Shown: positions 24,414 to 41,621 of the stretch, in pieces
Position numbering within the stretch: the stretch's first letter is position 1
Layout of the letters: each line of letters opens with the position of its first letter
From: Blastomyces gilchristii SLH14081
Lineage: Eukaryota; Ascomycota; Eurotiomycetes; Onygenales; Ajellomycetaceae
Direction: 5' to 3'
Assembly: GCF_000003855.2 (NCBI RefSeq)
Contig: NW_003101680.1
Coordinates: 382,976 to 446,975 of the forward strand
Length of the DNA stretch: 64,000 bases
Program-made: the position numbers and the translations under genes
Notes under the pieces: model-generated
What the model saw: only the letters and a program-made list of their open reading frames with translations
Database searches by the model: none
What the model was told of the DNA's origin: nothing

Positions 24414-25623
24414 GGTCTGCTTTGCCTTCTTTCTATTTTATTTTTGTTTTATAATTTTTTATTATTTTTATTATACGAATACAACCTTCTCTATCTGTTG
24501 TGTTTTCTATAGCCACTTTTTTCGTTTGGCCCGCCAGACCCAGGAATGAAGCGAGTGAATGGAGACGAGAATCAGAGCGAAGGGGATAAACCCTTCTTTT
24601 GGGGAATGCTGCCACCCGTGTCGAGGTTCCTTACGCGACATGTCTTATTTCCTCAATTATCTCTTCTCCAGATAATAATAAAATAGCACTGTTTGGACTG
24701 GTCAAAAACCCTAACGCCCCTTCACTGTTATCCAAGTCTGTCCTCAAAACCTTCCAAAAATCCATCACTAGCTATCCTCTATGACAATTCATCGCCTCGT
24801 CTTGATTTCTTGTCTCTAACTGCGTTGGCCAGTTCCAAGACTTAGTTAGGGCTGAGAGACCTGCCCGGTTTACTAGTACTATTGGCGTAAACATAAAATC
24901 CGGCAGGGCTGTCTCTCCAATTTTGCTATTGCATTTCTTTGGGGCGCATCGGTTTCTGTCGAGATTTATCTTCTTCTATGCGTTCCTCCCAACTCTTTTT
25001 TTTGTGGCTATCTATTTCACAAGGCGGGACTGAATTGTAGCTTTTGTCTGGACCGGATTTATGACGGCGCAGTGGTTGATTCTTACGTACCTTACTTATT
25101 TCTTCCCTCTTCGAAATGCATCTTCCGCTATCTCTAAGACTACGTTTTCGCCATTTCACTAGTTATATTTTCTATTTTGCCCTTTTTATTTCCTACGAAG
25201 AAATCAAATAAATATGAATGTATATATATATTACTACCTGTAGCTAGGTGTAGAACACGACATCAATCCACCTTGGTGTGGGGACATTCTATCCGATCAC
25301 AGATGTATAGAACAGATTGGCCCAAACTTCATTGAAGTAAATGTACAAGGGAATCCCCATTTGATGAAGCGATGATTTTAGTCTATGATAATAGAAAGCA
25401 AAGGAGAACCGAACCCCTTGGAAGGAAAACGAGGGTTATTAAATTTGACTAGCTAGCTGAGGTACTTTCAAGAGAGGGAGAATAAAAAACGAAACAAACC
25501 AAAATATGCAGCAAGTGAAGTTGGACTTAGCCGCTTGTCAACGAAAGAAATAGGGCAGAGAGAAAACACGTTGATTGTGGGAATCGTCAGAAAAATCCCA
25601 CGTTACTCGGAGAGAACAAAGTT
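24414..25623. other. Intergenic (convergent 3' ends)
   Basis: It lies between the plus-strand Ser-rich gene and the minus-strand PI 4-kinase, so both 3' untranslated regions lie here. A T-rich stretch at 24,427-24,475 fits a polyadenylation or termination region. No coding signal was recognised. Confidence 0.6.
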
Positions 25624-28600
25624 TTAATAAGGGATATTGTTTGTCAGCATCTGGAACTGATCATAGCCTTTCGTCGACACGCTCATGTAGCTCTTCTTCA
25701 CGAGTTCTCGCATGTGTTCGGCAGCCTCGCGCTCAGTCTTTTCAAGGACAAATCTGTCGCGGAAGTTTTTCAGCGTGTCAGGCTTAAAGCACGGCAGCCC
25801 GCTGTCAAGCATCAGCGTGACAATGTGTGATAGCTTGGTTGCAAACGGTCTGGAAGCAAGGAAGGCTTTAACGACAAGTGACTCGAACCAACGGTATGAC
25901 TGCGAATTCATTGGGTTGTGACCACCAAGAGAAATCCCACCGCTACCGCCGCTCGTTGACGACGAACCACCCGAGCTGCTCTGCCCTCCCATTACGGCCA
26001 CCATTTCAGAGGTGAGCTTGAAAGGCGCGCGCTCGAATCGAACACCACCTGGTGCTATGTCGAAACAAAAGCCGAAATCGATGTGGATGATATGGCCAGC
26101 GTCATCGATCATAATGTTTCCGTTATGGCGGTCTTTGAATTGGAGAAGGTAGGATATGACAGAGTAGGCAGCCATGCTCTTGACGAAGTTGCTTCTTGCC
26201 TCTTGGAAGCGGGTAGATTGTTCACCGCCATACTTGGAAACGAAGTAATCGTAGAGGCCATTGACGGCTTCGCGACCAAGCATGTCTCGTGAAATAGAGT
26301 TAGGGAGCACATCAATTACACCACAACCTGGTGCTGTGGCCGTGACGCGATATGGGTATACAAACACGTCCAAGCCAACACCCATGAAAATACTCCGGAA
26401 AGCTGCGATCATTTGCAGCGCCAGTACGTCCTGGCGGCAATCGTCGCCTACCTTAAAGATGGCTGACTGCCAGACCTCGTACGTTGATTGAGATTCTTGG
26501 GCATCAGCAGTCTGCAGCACCGAGTCATCAACACTTGCTTGGCGCTGTGAGGCATCTGCCTTAACCTCTAGCATCATAGGACCATTCCCATTGCCATTTT
26601 CCTCCACCTTTTTGGTCTTTCTAATCCGGAATGTCGCCATGAACGGAGCCTTTGCGTGACTCTGTAAGGGCTTTCCAGATTTTCGATCAATCCCGATCAC
26701 TTCTCCGTCTGGATTACTTGGAAGATACACCCCAACTTCTAATTTGACCTGACGCAGTTCCTCCTCAATTTTCTGCTTCTTCTCTGGCTTGCTTCGTTTG
26801 ATGTAAGGTCGTAGTTTTCCAGAGATGCCTGTGATTTCATTGAAGAAAGAGAATTCTCTCTCGTAGAAGGCACGATCTTCCTCGGAGAAGTGACCGATAA
26901 GCTTGTCAAGGAATTGGTCCAGGACAGGTTTGATAGGATCAGGCTGTGAAAGGTCGCGAAAGTTAGCTCAAGTTTGACTTTTGATTTCAGGACAGGGAGA
27001 AAACCAGAATGGGGAGAGTATCCATACAATCTGAGAATCTTCATCCTTGTAAGCATTCGCTTTCATGTTCCAGATAACCTGATGGGCAAAAAGCTGTGAT
27101 AGCTGTGCAGTCTCGAAGATGTACCGCTCAACATAGCCTAAGGCATCATATCGCAGGGCTTGGACAAGCTGTGGGATGTAGGAAAAGCTCACCTCCACAG
27201 GATGGCTTTCCAGTGATCTCACGGCATACTGTAGGATAAATGGGTGGTTTCCATAAACTGGTAAGAAATATGTTGACGCTTCAATAGGGTTTACGGGAGC
27301 CCAGAAAAGAAGATACTTGAGTTGAAACGACACATCAGGAGGTAGCTCGGATCCAAGGAGTATATTCAGGCTATCGGGATCGCCAATGGCCTTCTCTGGA
27401 AAGTTGAGCAACAGCCAGCGCGCGTCGCTTCTAAGCTTTGGCGAGGGGAACCGGTTTGCGAGTTGTAGGGCTAATCCATGGTTTTCTGCCCATGCTAGCC
27501 TCATCAGGGACGAAATAATCTGCAAATCAGGGTTAGATAGAACTTGATTATGGAACATGGAAGGGACGGTTCATTGCAGCGGGCAGCAGACCTCGGGATC
27601 GACCTTATTCCCTGAGCTTGAACTATAATTCCGTCTCTCATGCTCCAATGGGAAAAGCCATACTCGTAGTCGGAATCGCTCGTTTTCAATAAGTAGCCGG
27701 ACTAATTCTTGTTTGGCTTGGAGGGATTTCCTCGCGGCGGATGCCCCTGTGGCTATACGGGATGTGCTTTCAAGATGCGACTCAATATCCTGAAGAACCT
27801 TGTCTTCAGCCTTCATCTGTAGGCGGTTACCGCCTAGGGACCACCTTGAAAGGGGGAAAAAAGCAAATTAGCGACACATCCTAAATCAAATACTTGATTA
27901 TTTATAGATAAATACCTACCTAGGCGGATGGCTGAACCAGCTCAAAGCAGCAGAAAGGATTTGATCCTTCAATTTCCATAAAGCAATTTTCGTTTGCGAC
28001 GTACAATATCGGAGAACCTTTAAGCCAAACAAGACGATGTGGAAATGAATTTCACGCGCAAGTGGGTGGCCGGTGGTATTTTGTAGTTCAACCAAAGTGA
28101 CTCCTACAAGACGACTAAATATGCGTTGGGTGTGGACACTACCAAGTCTAGTGGCATTAAAGTGGCTTTCGAAGAACTGAAGGATACGAAAGTGTGGCGA
28201 TATGATATTCTGCGCTTTCCGCTGGCGTTTGAGGACTATGGATTTATCCGATGGAGAAAACTCCGTTTTGGTCATGAATGGGTCAACGAATCTAAATGAA
28301 TTGAATAATGAGGTTAGTGAAGCAAAGGCGCATGAAGTTTTATTTTCACGTACTTGAAATTAGGGTTGAAGATCCCCAACTTCCTCTGAATGGTCCGCTC
28401 CCACGCTTGTGCAACTTCCGTCAGTATCCTTGACTCGGTTTGTGGATTCTCATGGATCGCGCCCAGCCATAAAGAAATGCCCATTTTGATCGACTCTCTT
28501 GTAAACATCTGGAATGGGATATTAACGAGGTGTGAGATGATAATGGTTTGCGATTCGCTAGCGCTACAGATCAGCGCAGTAGCTTTGCGAAGAAGATTCC

Positions 28601-31600
28601 GGCACTGCTCTAGCATGACGGGTTGGCCGTTAGATATTCGGGATTCCAACTCGACGAGCATTGACAGCGTGTCCTGAATGGTATCTAGGTGTGTCGAAGC
28701 GGTCGAATCGTCTCTAGAAATTTGGTTAAGGGGGAGTGCCCATCCCTGATAGTGTAAACTTGGTGCCTCGGAATAGCGATACTCCTGGCGGGTTGTATAC
28801 TGAGCAATAAAATCGGAAGCCACGTTTACGATCGAATTTTCATTACCCTCGATGGAGCCTAAGGAGCCCGTTATTAGTATGTTCAGGGTGTTGTGGAGAA
28901 TTCACACATTTAATTTACCTAATCTTTGATCACTGGATGGAATAGCAGAACCCATTTCCAAGGCGAATGAACGGCCGATAGAGATATGGCCATAGGCGCC
29001 GTCGTCCTCGTAATCCGAAAGGTAGGTTTGGAGCAAGCCCTTAACATCCAACGGCGCAATATTCATGACTGTCGATACCCATGTTTGTGCCAATCTATAA
29101 AAAGTGGTGAAAGTGAGCCTCCTAAAGTCGTAGTTATCTGATAACTCGACCTTAACGACGCCCCTCGTGGAGGTGAAAGTAGATTTCCACTCGAACTCGT
29201 CGAGTTCCTCGTCTAAGCACGATGACCACATGATAGTCAATAGATCCAAAAGGACAAAAAGAGATCGTTTTTGGCACAGAGAAGAGGGGCATTGATTGAT
29301 TATTTTGCTGGCAGTGGCTGCAGCAACCTGCTGTATTTTTTCGATTCGATGGCAACAGGCCATAAGTGTGTCTGCCAGCTGCCCAGAAATATGCGCGGCT
29401 GAGAATTTTGCAGATCCAGATAGAGCTTTTTCAAGGTAGATTGACACAACTTTGTCTGCAATAGCGTTCATGCAACTGCCGACATCCGTACTGTTAAGGG
29501 CAGGGTCGAGGAAATAAGTTAGAACTTTGGTGCAGTCCCCAGATGCAGCCCGCAGGCTCTCAATCAGTAAAGTGGCGTTCAAAAAGACTGTTTTCGGATA
29601 GCTCAACCGCCTGATATCGTATTCCAGATGTGGAACCTCCAAGGCGAGGCTCTTTCGTTGATCTGCAGCGTGGTTCTGGGTTGCTCCTCGTCTCAGCACA
29701 GTGTTCAACTCAATATCGCTTTCCAGCAGCTCAGCGCGATTTTCCGCAACTAGCGGAGGGGAGTGAATTGCAAGGATGCGGAGTTCCTGGTAATATTGTC
29801 GAGTAACTTCTGAACGCAGCGAAATGCCATGGGCCGCAATATTAAACCACACATCACGAAGCAGGGAGGGTATATCATGCTCCCCCCCACCGACAAGAGC
29901 ATCCCAGTTGGATTGACTTCTTGAAAATGGGATAGCAAGTGGTTTGATCAAAGGGACGATTTCTTCTGCAGATAACTCCACGACCTTCTGGCGGTCCTTC
30001 TCTCTGTCAGCCACATCGCCTTTATTAACAATACTTTCGAGGAGATAGACTAGATACACTCGATAATGGAATGATTGTCGATCCATATTTCCTGCTAGAT
30101 GGTTTCTCGCCTTATGGACCTATAATGTGAAGTTAGGTTGCGTTTATCCACCTAAACCCGGGGTTTAGGCCGAGGGGAAGACCACGTACCGCATCAAGGA
30201 TGAGGGCATTCCCTTGGACAAGGGCTTCGCTGTAAATACGGGAATAGAATTTGAGAAGCACTTGAAATTCTGCCTCGTCACTATGGAGGGCTAGCGCAGC
30301 GGTTTCTTCGATGATACAGGCGTTGACGACTGCGTTTATTTTCCCGATCTTCTGTAACAGCATCGACTGGGCCAATGCCACAATTTTACTATCGCCGCAG
30401 CTTGTAGAGATCGTGACTATTGCATGTACCACGTTTCGGTAGGTAATTGCTGTTTCGGCATCCTCATCGAACGTGAGAGATATGACACTACCGTTCGCAG
30501 TTTGAGGATACGGTGGAGCCAAGCCTCGAGTATGAGAACCTATCCCATTGGCAGTAGTTTGGTGTGATTTGTCTGTAGCTGGTGGGCCAGCACTAAGAAC
30601 GTTCCCTAAGGTGTACAGCATACCAATGATGGTGTCCTGTGAGAGAAGACGAAGGGTATCAGCCAAGCAACGGGCGGCGGTTACTACGGTGGCGCCGCTT
30701 TGCCCGTTATGCACGATGAATTTGAGGAAACAGCGGGTTGTATTTAAAGTCATGGTAGAAAATAGCTTTGCTAAGATTGCTAGGGATTTGAGGGCCACTT
30801 CTGCGAGCTCCTGATCGGCCATTTGATCGGGATTGAGCAGCGTATCTTCTAGCCATGAAAGAAGAAGGTCAGGGTCGGCCGAGTCTTCATCCAGAATGAC
30901 GCAATTGAGGAAGCTGACTATAGCAATTAATTTCACAGAGAATGCTAGCCGTTGCTGCCATGCCGAGCCGAGTTGTAGATAATCAGATCCATCCTCGAGT
31001 TGTTGCATCTGCTCGGCGATTATTTCTGCGAAGGGATTGACTAGGATGAGTTTGTCATCGCGGTCCTGTTCGGTTAGTGGAATGCCGTTCAGATACTGAT
31101 CCAGGAGAGCGCTGTCGGAAATACTTCGACCATCAGCACCAGCAGGCGATGTTGAAGCCTTAATAAACCGCATAAAGCCCCGTTGTAGCAGCATTGCGCC
31201 AAGTGGGCGCCCTTCGGACGCATAGCGGCGAGCATATCGTCGCCAACCCAGCAAAATGTGATTGGAGGATTCAGAGCTACGGAGCATAGAAGAGACAGTC
31301 TCAACAGTGATCAAAAACTGCTCTGAAAGAATCAGCCGCAACCGATTGGCGACCTGGAGTCGTTCTGCCGGTGTCCAAAAGCTGGCATGAACAGAAGCGG
31401 CTTCTAAGAACCCCACAAGGGATAGCGTAATCGATGCCACATCCACGACAGCCTGCAAATCTCCCAGCTCCTTTTCGCCATTCGCGTGGTTCCGCAGAGC
31501 GGGGAGGGACTTTGCAGCATGGAGGCAATTTTCGAGGTAGGAGGTGAGACTCTGGAGGATATCGTCCCGGTGACGCGGAATTCGGGAGCCAAGCGATAAC

Positions 31601-32159
31601 AGGGATAGAGTGAGATTACATGTCAAGGCTTCCCATGGAGACGGTTTGATGCTATAGAGGAACGGAGATGGGTAAAGTAGGAGGAGATGAGAATGGGGGA
31701 GATATCCAGCCAGTTGGGAGACCAATTTCGCGGCATGTTTAGGAGACGACAACTTGGAGGCCGCTCTACAAAGCGCCAAAAGGGCATCCAATTCCCGAAT
31801 GGTCTTGTAATCAGTCAGGTTAGATAAGAGTTTTCGTAACATTATACACGTATATAGCCCAACAGAGGGGGAGGATAAAGCTAGCATACCAGGGGCGAAG
31901 GGGGAGTACTGCAGCCTTTAGAAACACCGTCGAGATATCCGCCTGAGATCAACTTAGGGCGATGGCAGGCCCTCCCCAGGCGATCAACGTCTGATACGAT
32001 GCCGCCGTCACTCTCCGGGCAGCTCGTGGCCAAGTCCGCAAGCTTGTCGAAGGCAGCTCGCCTTAGACAGAAAGGTCGAGACAGAGACCTAAAAGTGGCC
32101 CAAAACAAAGTAAGCGGGTGATTTGGCATCCAAACCAAAAGGATCGGAAAGGGAAACAT
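25624..32159 (-). CDS. stt4: Phosphatidylinositol 4-kinase Stt4 (type III alpha)
   Basis: It makes PI(4)P at the plasma membrane, feeding PI(4,5)P2, actin and cell-wall signalling. I read eight exons on the minus strand: 32159-31890, 31803-30190, 30119-28919, 28858-28354, 28291-27920, 27844-27592, 27519-27028 and 26943-25624. They sum to 6,027 nt (2,008 residues plus stop), which is near the usual family size. Introns are 60-86 nt with CTAAC/CTGAC-like branch sites; the donor at 27591 is the weak GTCTGC. The last exon holds the lipid kinase domain: KVGDDCRQD, the catalytic loop FKDRHNGNIM, and HIDFGF. Preceding exons carry the accessory helical (PIK) region (IISSLMRLAWAENHG, QLVQALRYD). The N-terminal exon includes AAFDKLADLAT. 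The start is the least certain part: ATG at 32159 or the in-frame ATG at 32129. It is divergent from the Chk2-type gene. Confidence 0.93.
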
Positions 32160-33004
32160 ACATGCTCAAAGGACTACCTGCTGAAGAGCCCGCAGGAGAT
32201 TAGAAACGGAGCGGAGGAAACATTGTTGGATTGTGGTTGTGGCGAAAAGAGAGGAGAAGTAACAATTAATTATTATTAGTTCTCCGCAAACAATGTACGG
32301 AGTAGTTAGTTAAATAACTAACTAAATAATTAAAAACAAGCAGAGAGTTGGCGATGATGGAAACTAAATATTTACATAAATAACTACATAACGGGGAACT
32401 ACAAGTGTCAACATTACAAAACCTACGTTAAATATGAGAAGTATTTATTTACTCAACATGTGCTCTCGGTTTGTCGAATGAAATATATATGGCTAAAGGT
32501 TATTAATTTGTTGCAAGCTGTTTGAGAAACCATTATATTATTCCAAGGGCCGCACTTCGCTGTAAATAACTACTTTATTTTATTTTTTGATCCTCAGGAA
32601 CCGAACACAAGCCACCAGTCCTCCTTCAGCCATTAGATATAATAGTATTTAGTAGTTACGCCTACCAAGGCTGACCTTGCTGCTTGCCCAACCAACTAAA
32701 CTTATTTAAATAACGAACTATTTAAGTCTAAGTTAGTTAGTTACCAGCGAACTCATATTATTATTATTATTATTTATTATTCCTCCAGCCTCCGCTGCCT
32801 CCACTTCACGCCGCCTGAACTGAACTCGAGAGGTCCTTGGGGTGACGCAGAGTCTCTAGAGATCTCAAACAATCCATATATAACTTCCCCAGCTCAGGCT
32901 CAACCTACAGACTCGTCGCTGTCGTCTGTTTTCCTCCACGGGATTGTTTTGTTTTATTTTGTTTTCATTTCCCTTTTTTGCATCGCGCTCCATCCACCAC
33001 GGAT
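32160..33004. promoter_or_regulatory. Divergent promoter region, stt4 / chk2-type kinase
   Basis: About 850 bp separate two divergent genes. It holds repeated TTAGTTAG/ACTAACTA stretches (about 32,300-32,345 and 32,700-32,745), a TTA run near 32,755-32,785, and a TACGGAGTA 9-mer at 32296-32304. The part from about 32,780 becomes CT-rich, as expected for the leader of the plus-strand gene. No individual factor site is claimed. Confidence 0.5.
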
Positions 33005-35493
<2,489 letters not shown>

Positions 35494-36386
35494 AGGGAAC
35501 ACTCTTTCTCTTTGTCTTTTCTCCTGTTTTTCCATCTTTTGCATTTCCTTATTATTTCCTTATTTCCTTTACCCCTACCGCCCCCCCCCCCCCTTTTTTT
35601 TTTTTTTTTTCTTTTTTTTCCTTGTCTAGTCTGAGTGGGAAATGTGTAGTCTGTCCTACTTTTATCTTCGGCAGTTACCTATAGATAGATACATTTCGGA
35701 CAAATTTTGTTTCTGGGCTTGGATCAGGCAGAAGACCTATATAACTAGTGGTTATCTTAATATACCAATGAATATACAAATCAGTGCTGGCTGTGTATGT
35801 TTGGTTTTGTTCTTTGAGCGTTGGGCTGCTACTCTTTGATAGGTATACTGTTGGATAAATATTTATTATTAATATCAATGTTATACTGATATTGGTTCGG
35901 ATTTATATTATTTGTTATCCCCTTCGTAAATACGAAGTACCCTTGAGGCTGACGCTTCTGCCGCGATAATAATTGCCGGGACCAGCGTATCCCAGATCAG
36001 CCCATTATTCTTCATCTTCTTAGCTCTACGCTGAATACGGCAACAAAGGAAAAGCCTGGGCAGGGGAGGCAACGGCACAAAGACGGTGCCTGGTATTGCT
36101 GAGTACCGTCACGGAGCAGGTACTGTTCATGACGTGTTGGCAACGCCAGGATCCGTAGTGGTAGGCATATATTCATGGTACTCCAGCCCGTAAATACAGG
36201 TATTGCGCTTGTGCACATGTCGTGCTGACTCAGCCGAGCCTGCATTCTATTCTATCTTTTTGATAACGAAAGAATGCCCCGTCTGGGCTTCATCTTCCCC
36301 TGAACAACTAACTCTCCCTCAAAGTGCTGTCGACATCCCCACAACCCTCCGTAGTCGGTCGACTCCTTCGTTCCGCCAAAGTCACC
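35494..36386. other. Intergenic, chk2-type gene to cyp51
   Basis: It begins with the 3' untranslated region of the kinase gene, including a C14 run (35581-35594) directly followed by T16. Upstream of cyp51 the sequence from about 36,250 is CT-rich and ends in a good start context, CACCATGG. No other gene was recognised. Confidence 0.6.
35581..35629. repeat. Poly-C/poly-T homopolymer junction
   Basis: Fourteen C followed by sixteen T and further T-rich sequence, just after the stop of the kinase gene. Confidence 0.95.
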
Positions 36387-38238
<1,852 letters not shown>

Positions 38239-38551
38239 AATCACCCACTTCATGTTTCTTACCCTAGGTTTCGTTCATATCGGATTTTTGTGTTAAACTT
38301 GCCTTTTTTTTTACCTCTCTTTTATGCCATTCATCCCCTTCTTTTCTCGCCCTTTCTCCACTTAGACGAGTATATTATATTATTATTTCCTCATTGTAAA
38401 GGTTCAAGCAGGCTCCACAGGTAACATTTTCGTTAGTCTATATATTTGCATCTAACATACATAATAGTACATCTAATAATTAATTTTGCGATTGTTTTGA
38501 TGTTTGATTTTGTTGATTGCTCTTTTCCTTTTTCCTTTTCCTTTTTTTTCT

Positions 38552-38605
<54 letters not shown>

Positions 38606-38851
38606 AAAATGGCTTTCCCCATTGCGTAGTTTCGTTCTCTTCCTTCATATTGCGTCTCCAAGCTCCAAGGGTCCCGTACTATACAAAGAAAGGAAAATTG
38701 TAGATAAATGCCAACCGTAAACACAAGATCTAGCAGGGTTTAAATATAGCATCAAGCAAAGGAACAGAATGACTTAATATACATATTCACTCTTGAAAAC
38801 AGCCCAAGTGCGGGAGAGAAAAGAAAAGTGAAATAAACACAGAAACTCAGT
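38239..38851. other. Convergent 3' ends, cyp51 / mS41
   Basis: It contains the 3' untranslated regions of two convergent genes, dominated by an uninterrupted T51 run at 38554-38604. No coding signal. Confidence 0.7.
38554..38604. repeat. T51 homopolymer
   Basis: Fifty-one consecutive T between cyp51 and the minus-strand mS41 gene; read on the minus strand it is A51 downstream of the mS41 stop. Confidence 0.97.
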
Positions 38852-39658
38852 TTATGCTGAGACTTTTTTCCTCTCCTCGCTCCGCTTCTTCGCCCTAACC
38901 TCCGCCTGCCTTCTTTCTCCTCCATCGATCTTCTTCCCCTGCTTATCCTCCCACATGCCCTCCTGCACCTGTATGACTCCCGCCATTCCATTTGTTCCCT
39001 TGACCAATTTAATGTATGGCGCCTTTAGCACTGGGCCACGCCCTAGCGTGACTTTCATATATTTCTTGGGCGGCTGTGGTATTTCTTTCGGTTGCGACTC
39101 GCCCGGTGGGAGGTTCACTACCGCCCATTTCATGCCAGGGGATAGAGTTGCGGTGCCTGTGGCTGTGACGGGGGGGATTTCATGCTCACGCTGACCACCA
39201 GCTGTTGTTGTAGGTGTTTCACACTGCCCCTCTGCCCTCGCCACGACTTGGTTATTTGGTATCTCAACAACCCTCAGTTGACCCACGCCATCAACTACGT
39301 GCTCTAAATCGCCGCCAACCCCGTACTCGCCGCGTTGAAACTTTTGGCGCCAGCGGAGCAGATATCGGCGAAGACGTGGCGGCTCAATGCCTCGTGCCTT
39401 CAATTCTACGGAGGAGAGAGTAAATAGCTCGTCCCAGGAGGTGAATTTGGAGGCGAAGCGGGACATGTTGCGGCCGATTAGGGAGAGGAAGGTTTCCGCG
39501 TCTGGGACGAAGGGGGTTGGTGGGGGAACAGGGGGGTGTGAGCTTTTATGCAGTTGGTGGAGGAATTGGTGCGATAGGGGGTAGAAATGGGAATACGAGG
39601 AGGGACCTGTTAGGAACCGGGAAGCGAAGGGTCTCCGTGGGATGGTTCGGGCCGCCAT
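38852..39658 (-). CDS. fyv4: Mitochondrial small-subunit ribosomal protein mS41 (Fyv4, IGR-motif family)
   Basis: A single-exon frame of 268 residues from the ATG at 39658; an in-frame upstream ATG at 39706 would add 16. I prefer 39658 because MAARTIPRRPFASRFL looks like a mitochondrial presequence (Arg-rich, no acidic residues). Residues about 51-110 hold the IGR motif domain: FLSLIGRNMSRFASKF, then SWDELF, then KARGIEPPRLRRYLLRWRQKF, the family hallmark. The C-terminal half is a longer, less conserved extension with GPVLKAPYIKLVKG and a strongly basic end. By homology it is a component of the mitoribosome small subunit; in yeast the family member is Fyv4. It is divergent from the CDK7-type gene at 40240 and convergent with cyp51. 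Confidence 0.87.
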   Translation of the reverse strand: MAARTIPRRPFASRFLTGPSSYSHFYPLSHQFLHQLHKSSHPPVPPPTPFVPDAETFLSLIGRNMSRFASKFTSWDELFTLSSVELKARGIEPPRLRRYLLRWRQKFQRGEYGVGGDLEHVVDGVGQLRVVEIPNNQVVARAEGQCETPTTTAGGQREHEIPPVTATGTATLSPGMKWAVVNLPPGESQPKEIPQPPKKYMKVTLGRGPVLKAPYIKLVKGTNGMAGVIQVQEGMWEDKQGKKIDGGERRQAEVRAKKRSEERKKVSA

Positions 39659-40239
39659 GGTGAATTGGTCGCAATGTCGCTGAGCGGAAGAGTGATCGAT
39701 AGACAAGCTCGTCGGGATGGGCAGCGGTATAGATGAGGTTCCGTGAGGCCGCTCAATTAGGGTTGTTATACGTCATTTATAAGAGGCACGGTCTGCTAAA
39801 GACGATCGAATTGTTGTGTGGGTGGTTTTCTTCGAGGAATAGCTGCAGGCGAGCGAGCGATGCGTGGCGATACCGAGTCTATTCCATCAAGATTTGAGCC
39901 AATGTTCAAATATCATCGGTGATTTTGGTTCTGGCGGTTAAGAAATTTGGAGAGCCGACGGGCACCGGAACAATGATGATCCGGGTGGTTTATTTGTGTT
40001 CAATCTGCAATCCCCGTCTCTGGGTTTCGAACAGCTTCAACAATTTTGAGATAACTACAATCATACTGGAACGACTTGAACAACCGCTAAAGACTCGGTT
40101 TTCTAGTCGCGTTCATGGAGTGAAGAAGTGCCCCGCGATTACTAGTGATTGATTCTAAGCTCTTATCCGGGCTTCCCTTGTTTCCGTTATTCAGTTCCTT
40201 CCAACAACCCGCCAACCTTCCACCCCAACCTCACCTGCA
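39659..40239. promoter_or_regulatory. Divergent promoter region, mS41 / CDK7
   Basis: About 580 bp separate the two divergent starts. The sequence has balanced composition, and no known coding motif is visible. The small open frame near 39,919-40,152 is judged non-coding. Confidence 0.5.
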
Positions 40240-41621
40240 ATGGGGGTATCGCCTGTAATTACATGCTCACCCTCCGGAGTACATTCAGCTACAGGTGGAC
40301 CAGATACTAATGCCAAAATACTTGCCATGCGCAGCTCTGGGCGCGCGGAACATCCAGCGTCACAACCAGCGTCACAACCAGCCTCCGCTGCTGAAGCCGG
40401 GGGCTATCTCGCCGCGGTACCAGAGGCAGCCGAGCAATTAAATGTAGCTATAAGCCGTAAATACGTTAAGGGTTTGTTAGCCTATTTCTTTTCTTTTCTT
40501 TTTGTTTCTTTTCTTGTTTCCTGTTCAATTCTTCCCTTCAACTTTCACACACAAGACCCTCATTCCCTTGGCAGACCTCGAACTTACTCGCGTCCGGCAC
40601 AGATAAAAAGCTTGGAGAAGGCACATATGCCATCGTTTATCTCGGACATCTCCGACATGATCCCACCTCACTTGTTGCCATCAAGAAAATAAAAGTCAAC
40701 ACAGAATACAAAGACGGGCTTTCCATGGACGCTATTCGAGAGGTGAAATATCTCCAGGAACTCTCGCACCCCAATATCATTGCGCTTCACGACGTTTTCT
40801 CTTCTAAGGACCAGAATCTCAATCTCGTCCTCGAATTCCTCCCGCTAGGAGATCTAGAAATGCTTATCAAAGATAGAAATATCCAGTATGGTGCAGCAGA
40901 CGTTAAAGCGTGGATGGGGATGCTAGCTCGGGGTGTCTGGTTCTGCCACGAAAGCTTCGTTCTGCATCGTGACATCAAGCCCAACAACCTCCTCATCGCT
41001 TCGGACGGTGAAGTCAAACTAGCCGATTTCGGTCTGGCGCGGTCATTTGCGGACCCCTATTTGAACATGACTCATCAAGTGATCACCCGCTGGTACCGCC
41101 CGCTAGAGTTGTTGTACGGTGCGAGACAGTACTCGGGCGCAGTAGACATCTGGTCAATGGGAATGGTGTTTGCTGAACTCCTCCTACGCGTCCCATTTGC
41201 CGCAGGAAACACGGACATGGACCAGATCTCCAAAATCATCGGCGCCTTCGGAACCCCGACTGAGGAAAACTGGCCGGGTGTGACCAAACTTCCAAACTTT
41301 GTACCCATTGAGGAAACCCAAATCACCCCTTTACAGGGTCGTGATTTCTTTATACGACAGTTCCCTACAGCAGGGCCCTTAGGCGCCGACCTCCTCGCAT
41401 CGATGTTGAAATTGGATCCACGAAAAAGAAGTACTGCGCGCCAAGTCTTGCAGCATCCGTGGTGGGTGGCTGAGCCGCGGCCAACGCGAAATGAGGACCT
41501 TCCGCGAAAGGCCGGCGGTGCGAAGAAGATGGGGGACGACTTGGTAAGGCGGGGTGGGGAAGTTGATGACACTCGATTTAAGAATGCAGCAAGGCAATTG
41601 GATTTTAGCGCGCCGAGATGA
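40240..41621 (+). CDS. kin28: CDK7/Kin28-type cyclin-dependent kinase (TFIIH CTD kinase)
   Basis: It phosphorylates the RNA polymerase II C-terminal domain as part of the TFIIH kinase module with cyclin H. Two exons, 40240-40471 and 40603-41621 (1,251 nt, 416 residues plus stop), are joined in phase so that KYVK runs into DKKLGEGTYAIVY, the glycine loop. Further motifs: VAIKKIKV with the catalytic Lys; the PSTAIRE-equivalent helix DGLSMDAIREVKYLQEL; HRDIKPNNLL; DFGLARSF; and NMTHQVITRWYR with the T-loop threonine, all diagnostic of CDK7. The APE-equivalent reads RPLELLYG rather than RPPELLYG. The N-terminal ~75 residues are a low-complexity extension with an SQPASQPAS tandem repeat, absent from short orthologues, so the true start could also be the ATG near 40,329. 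Confidence 0.93.
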
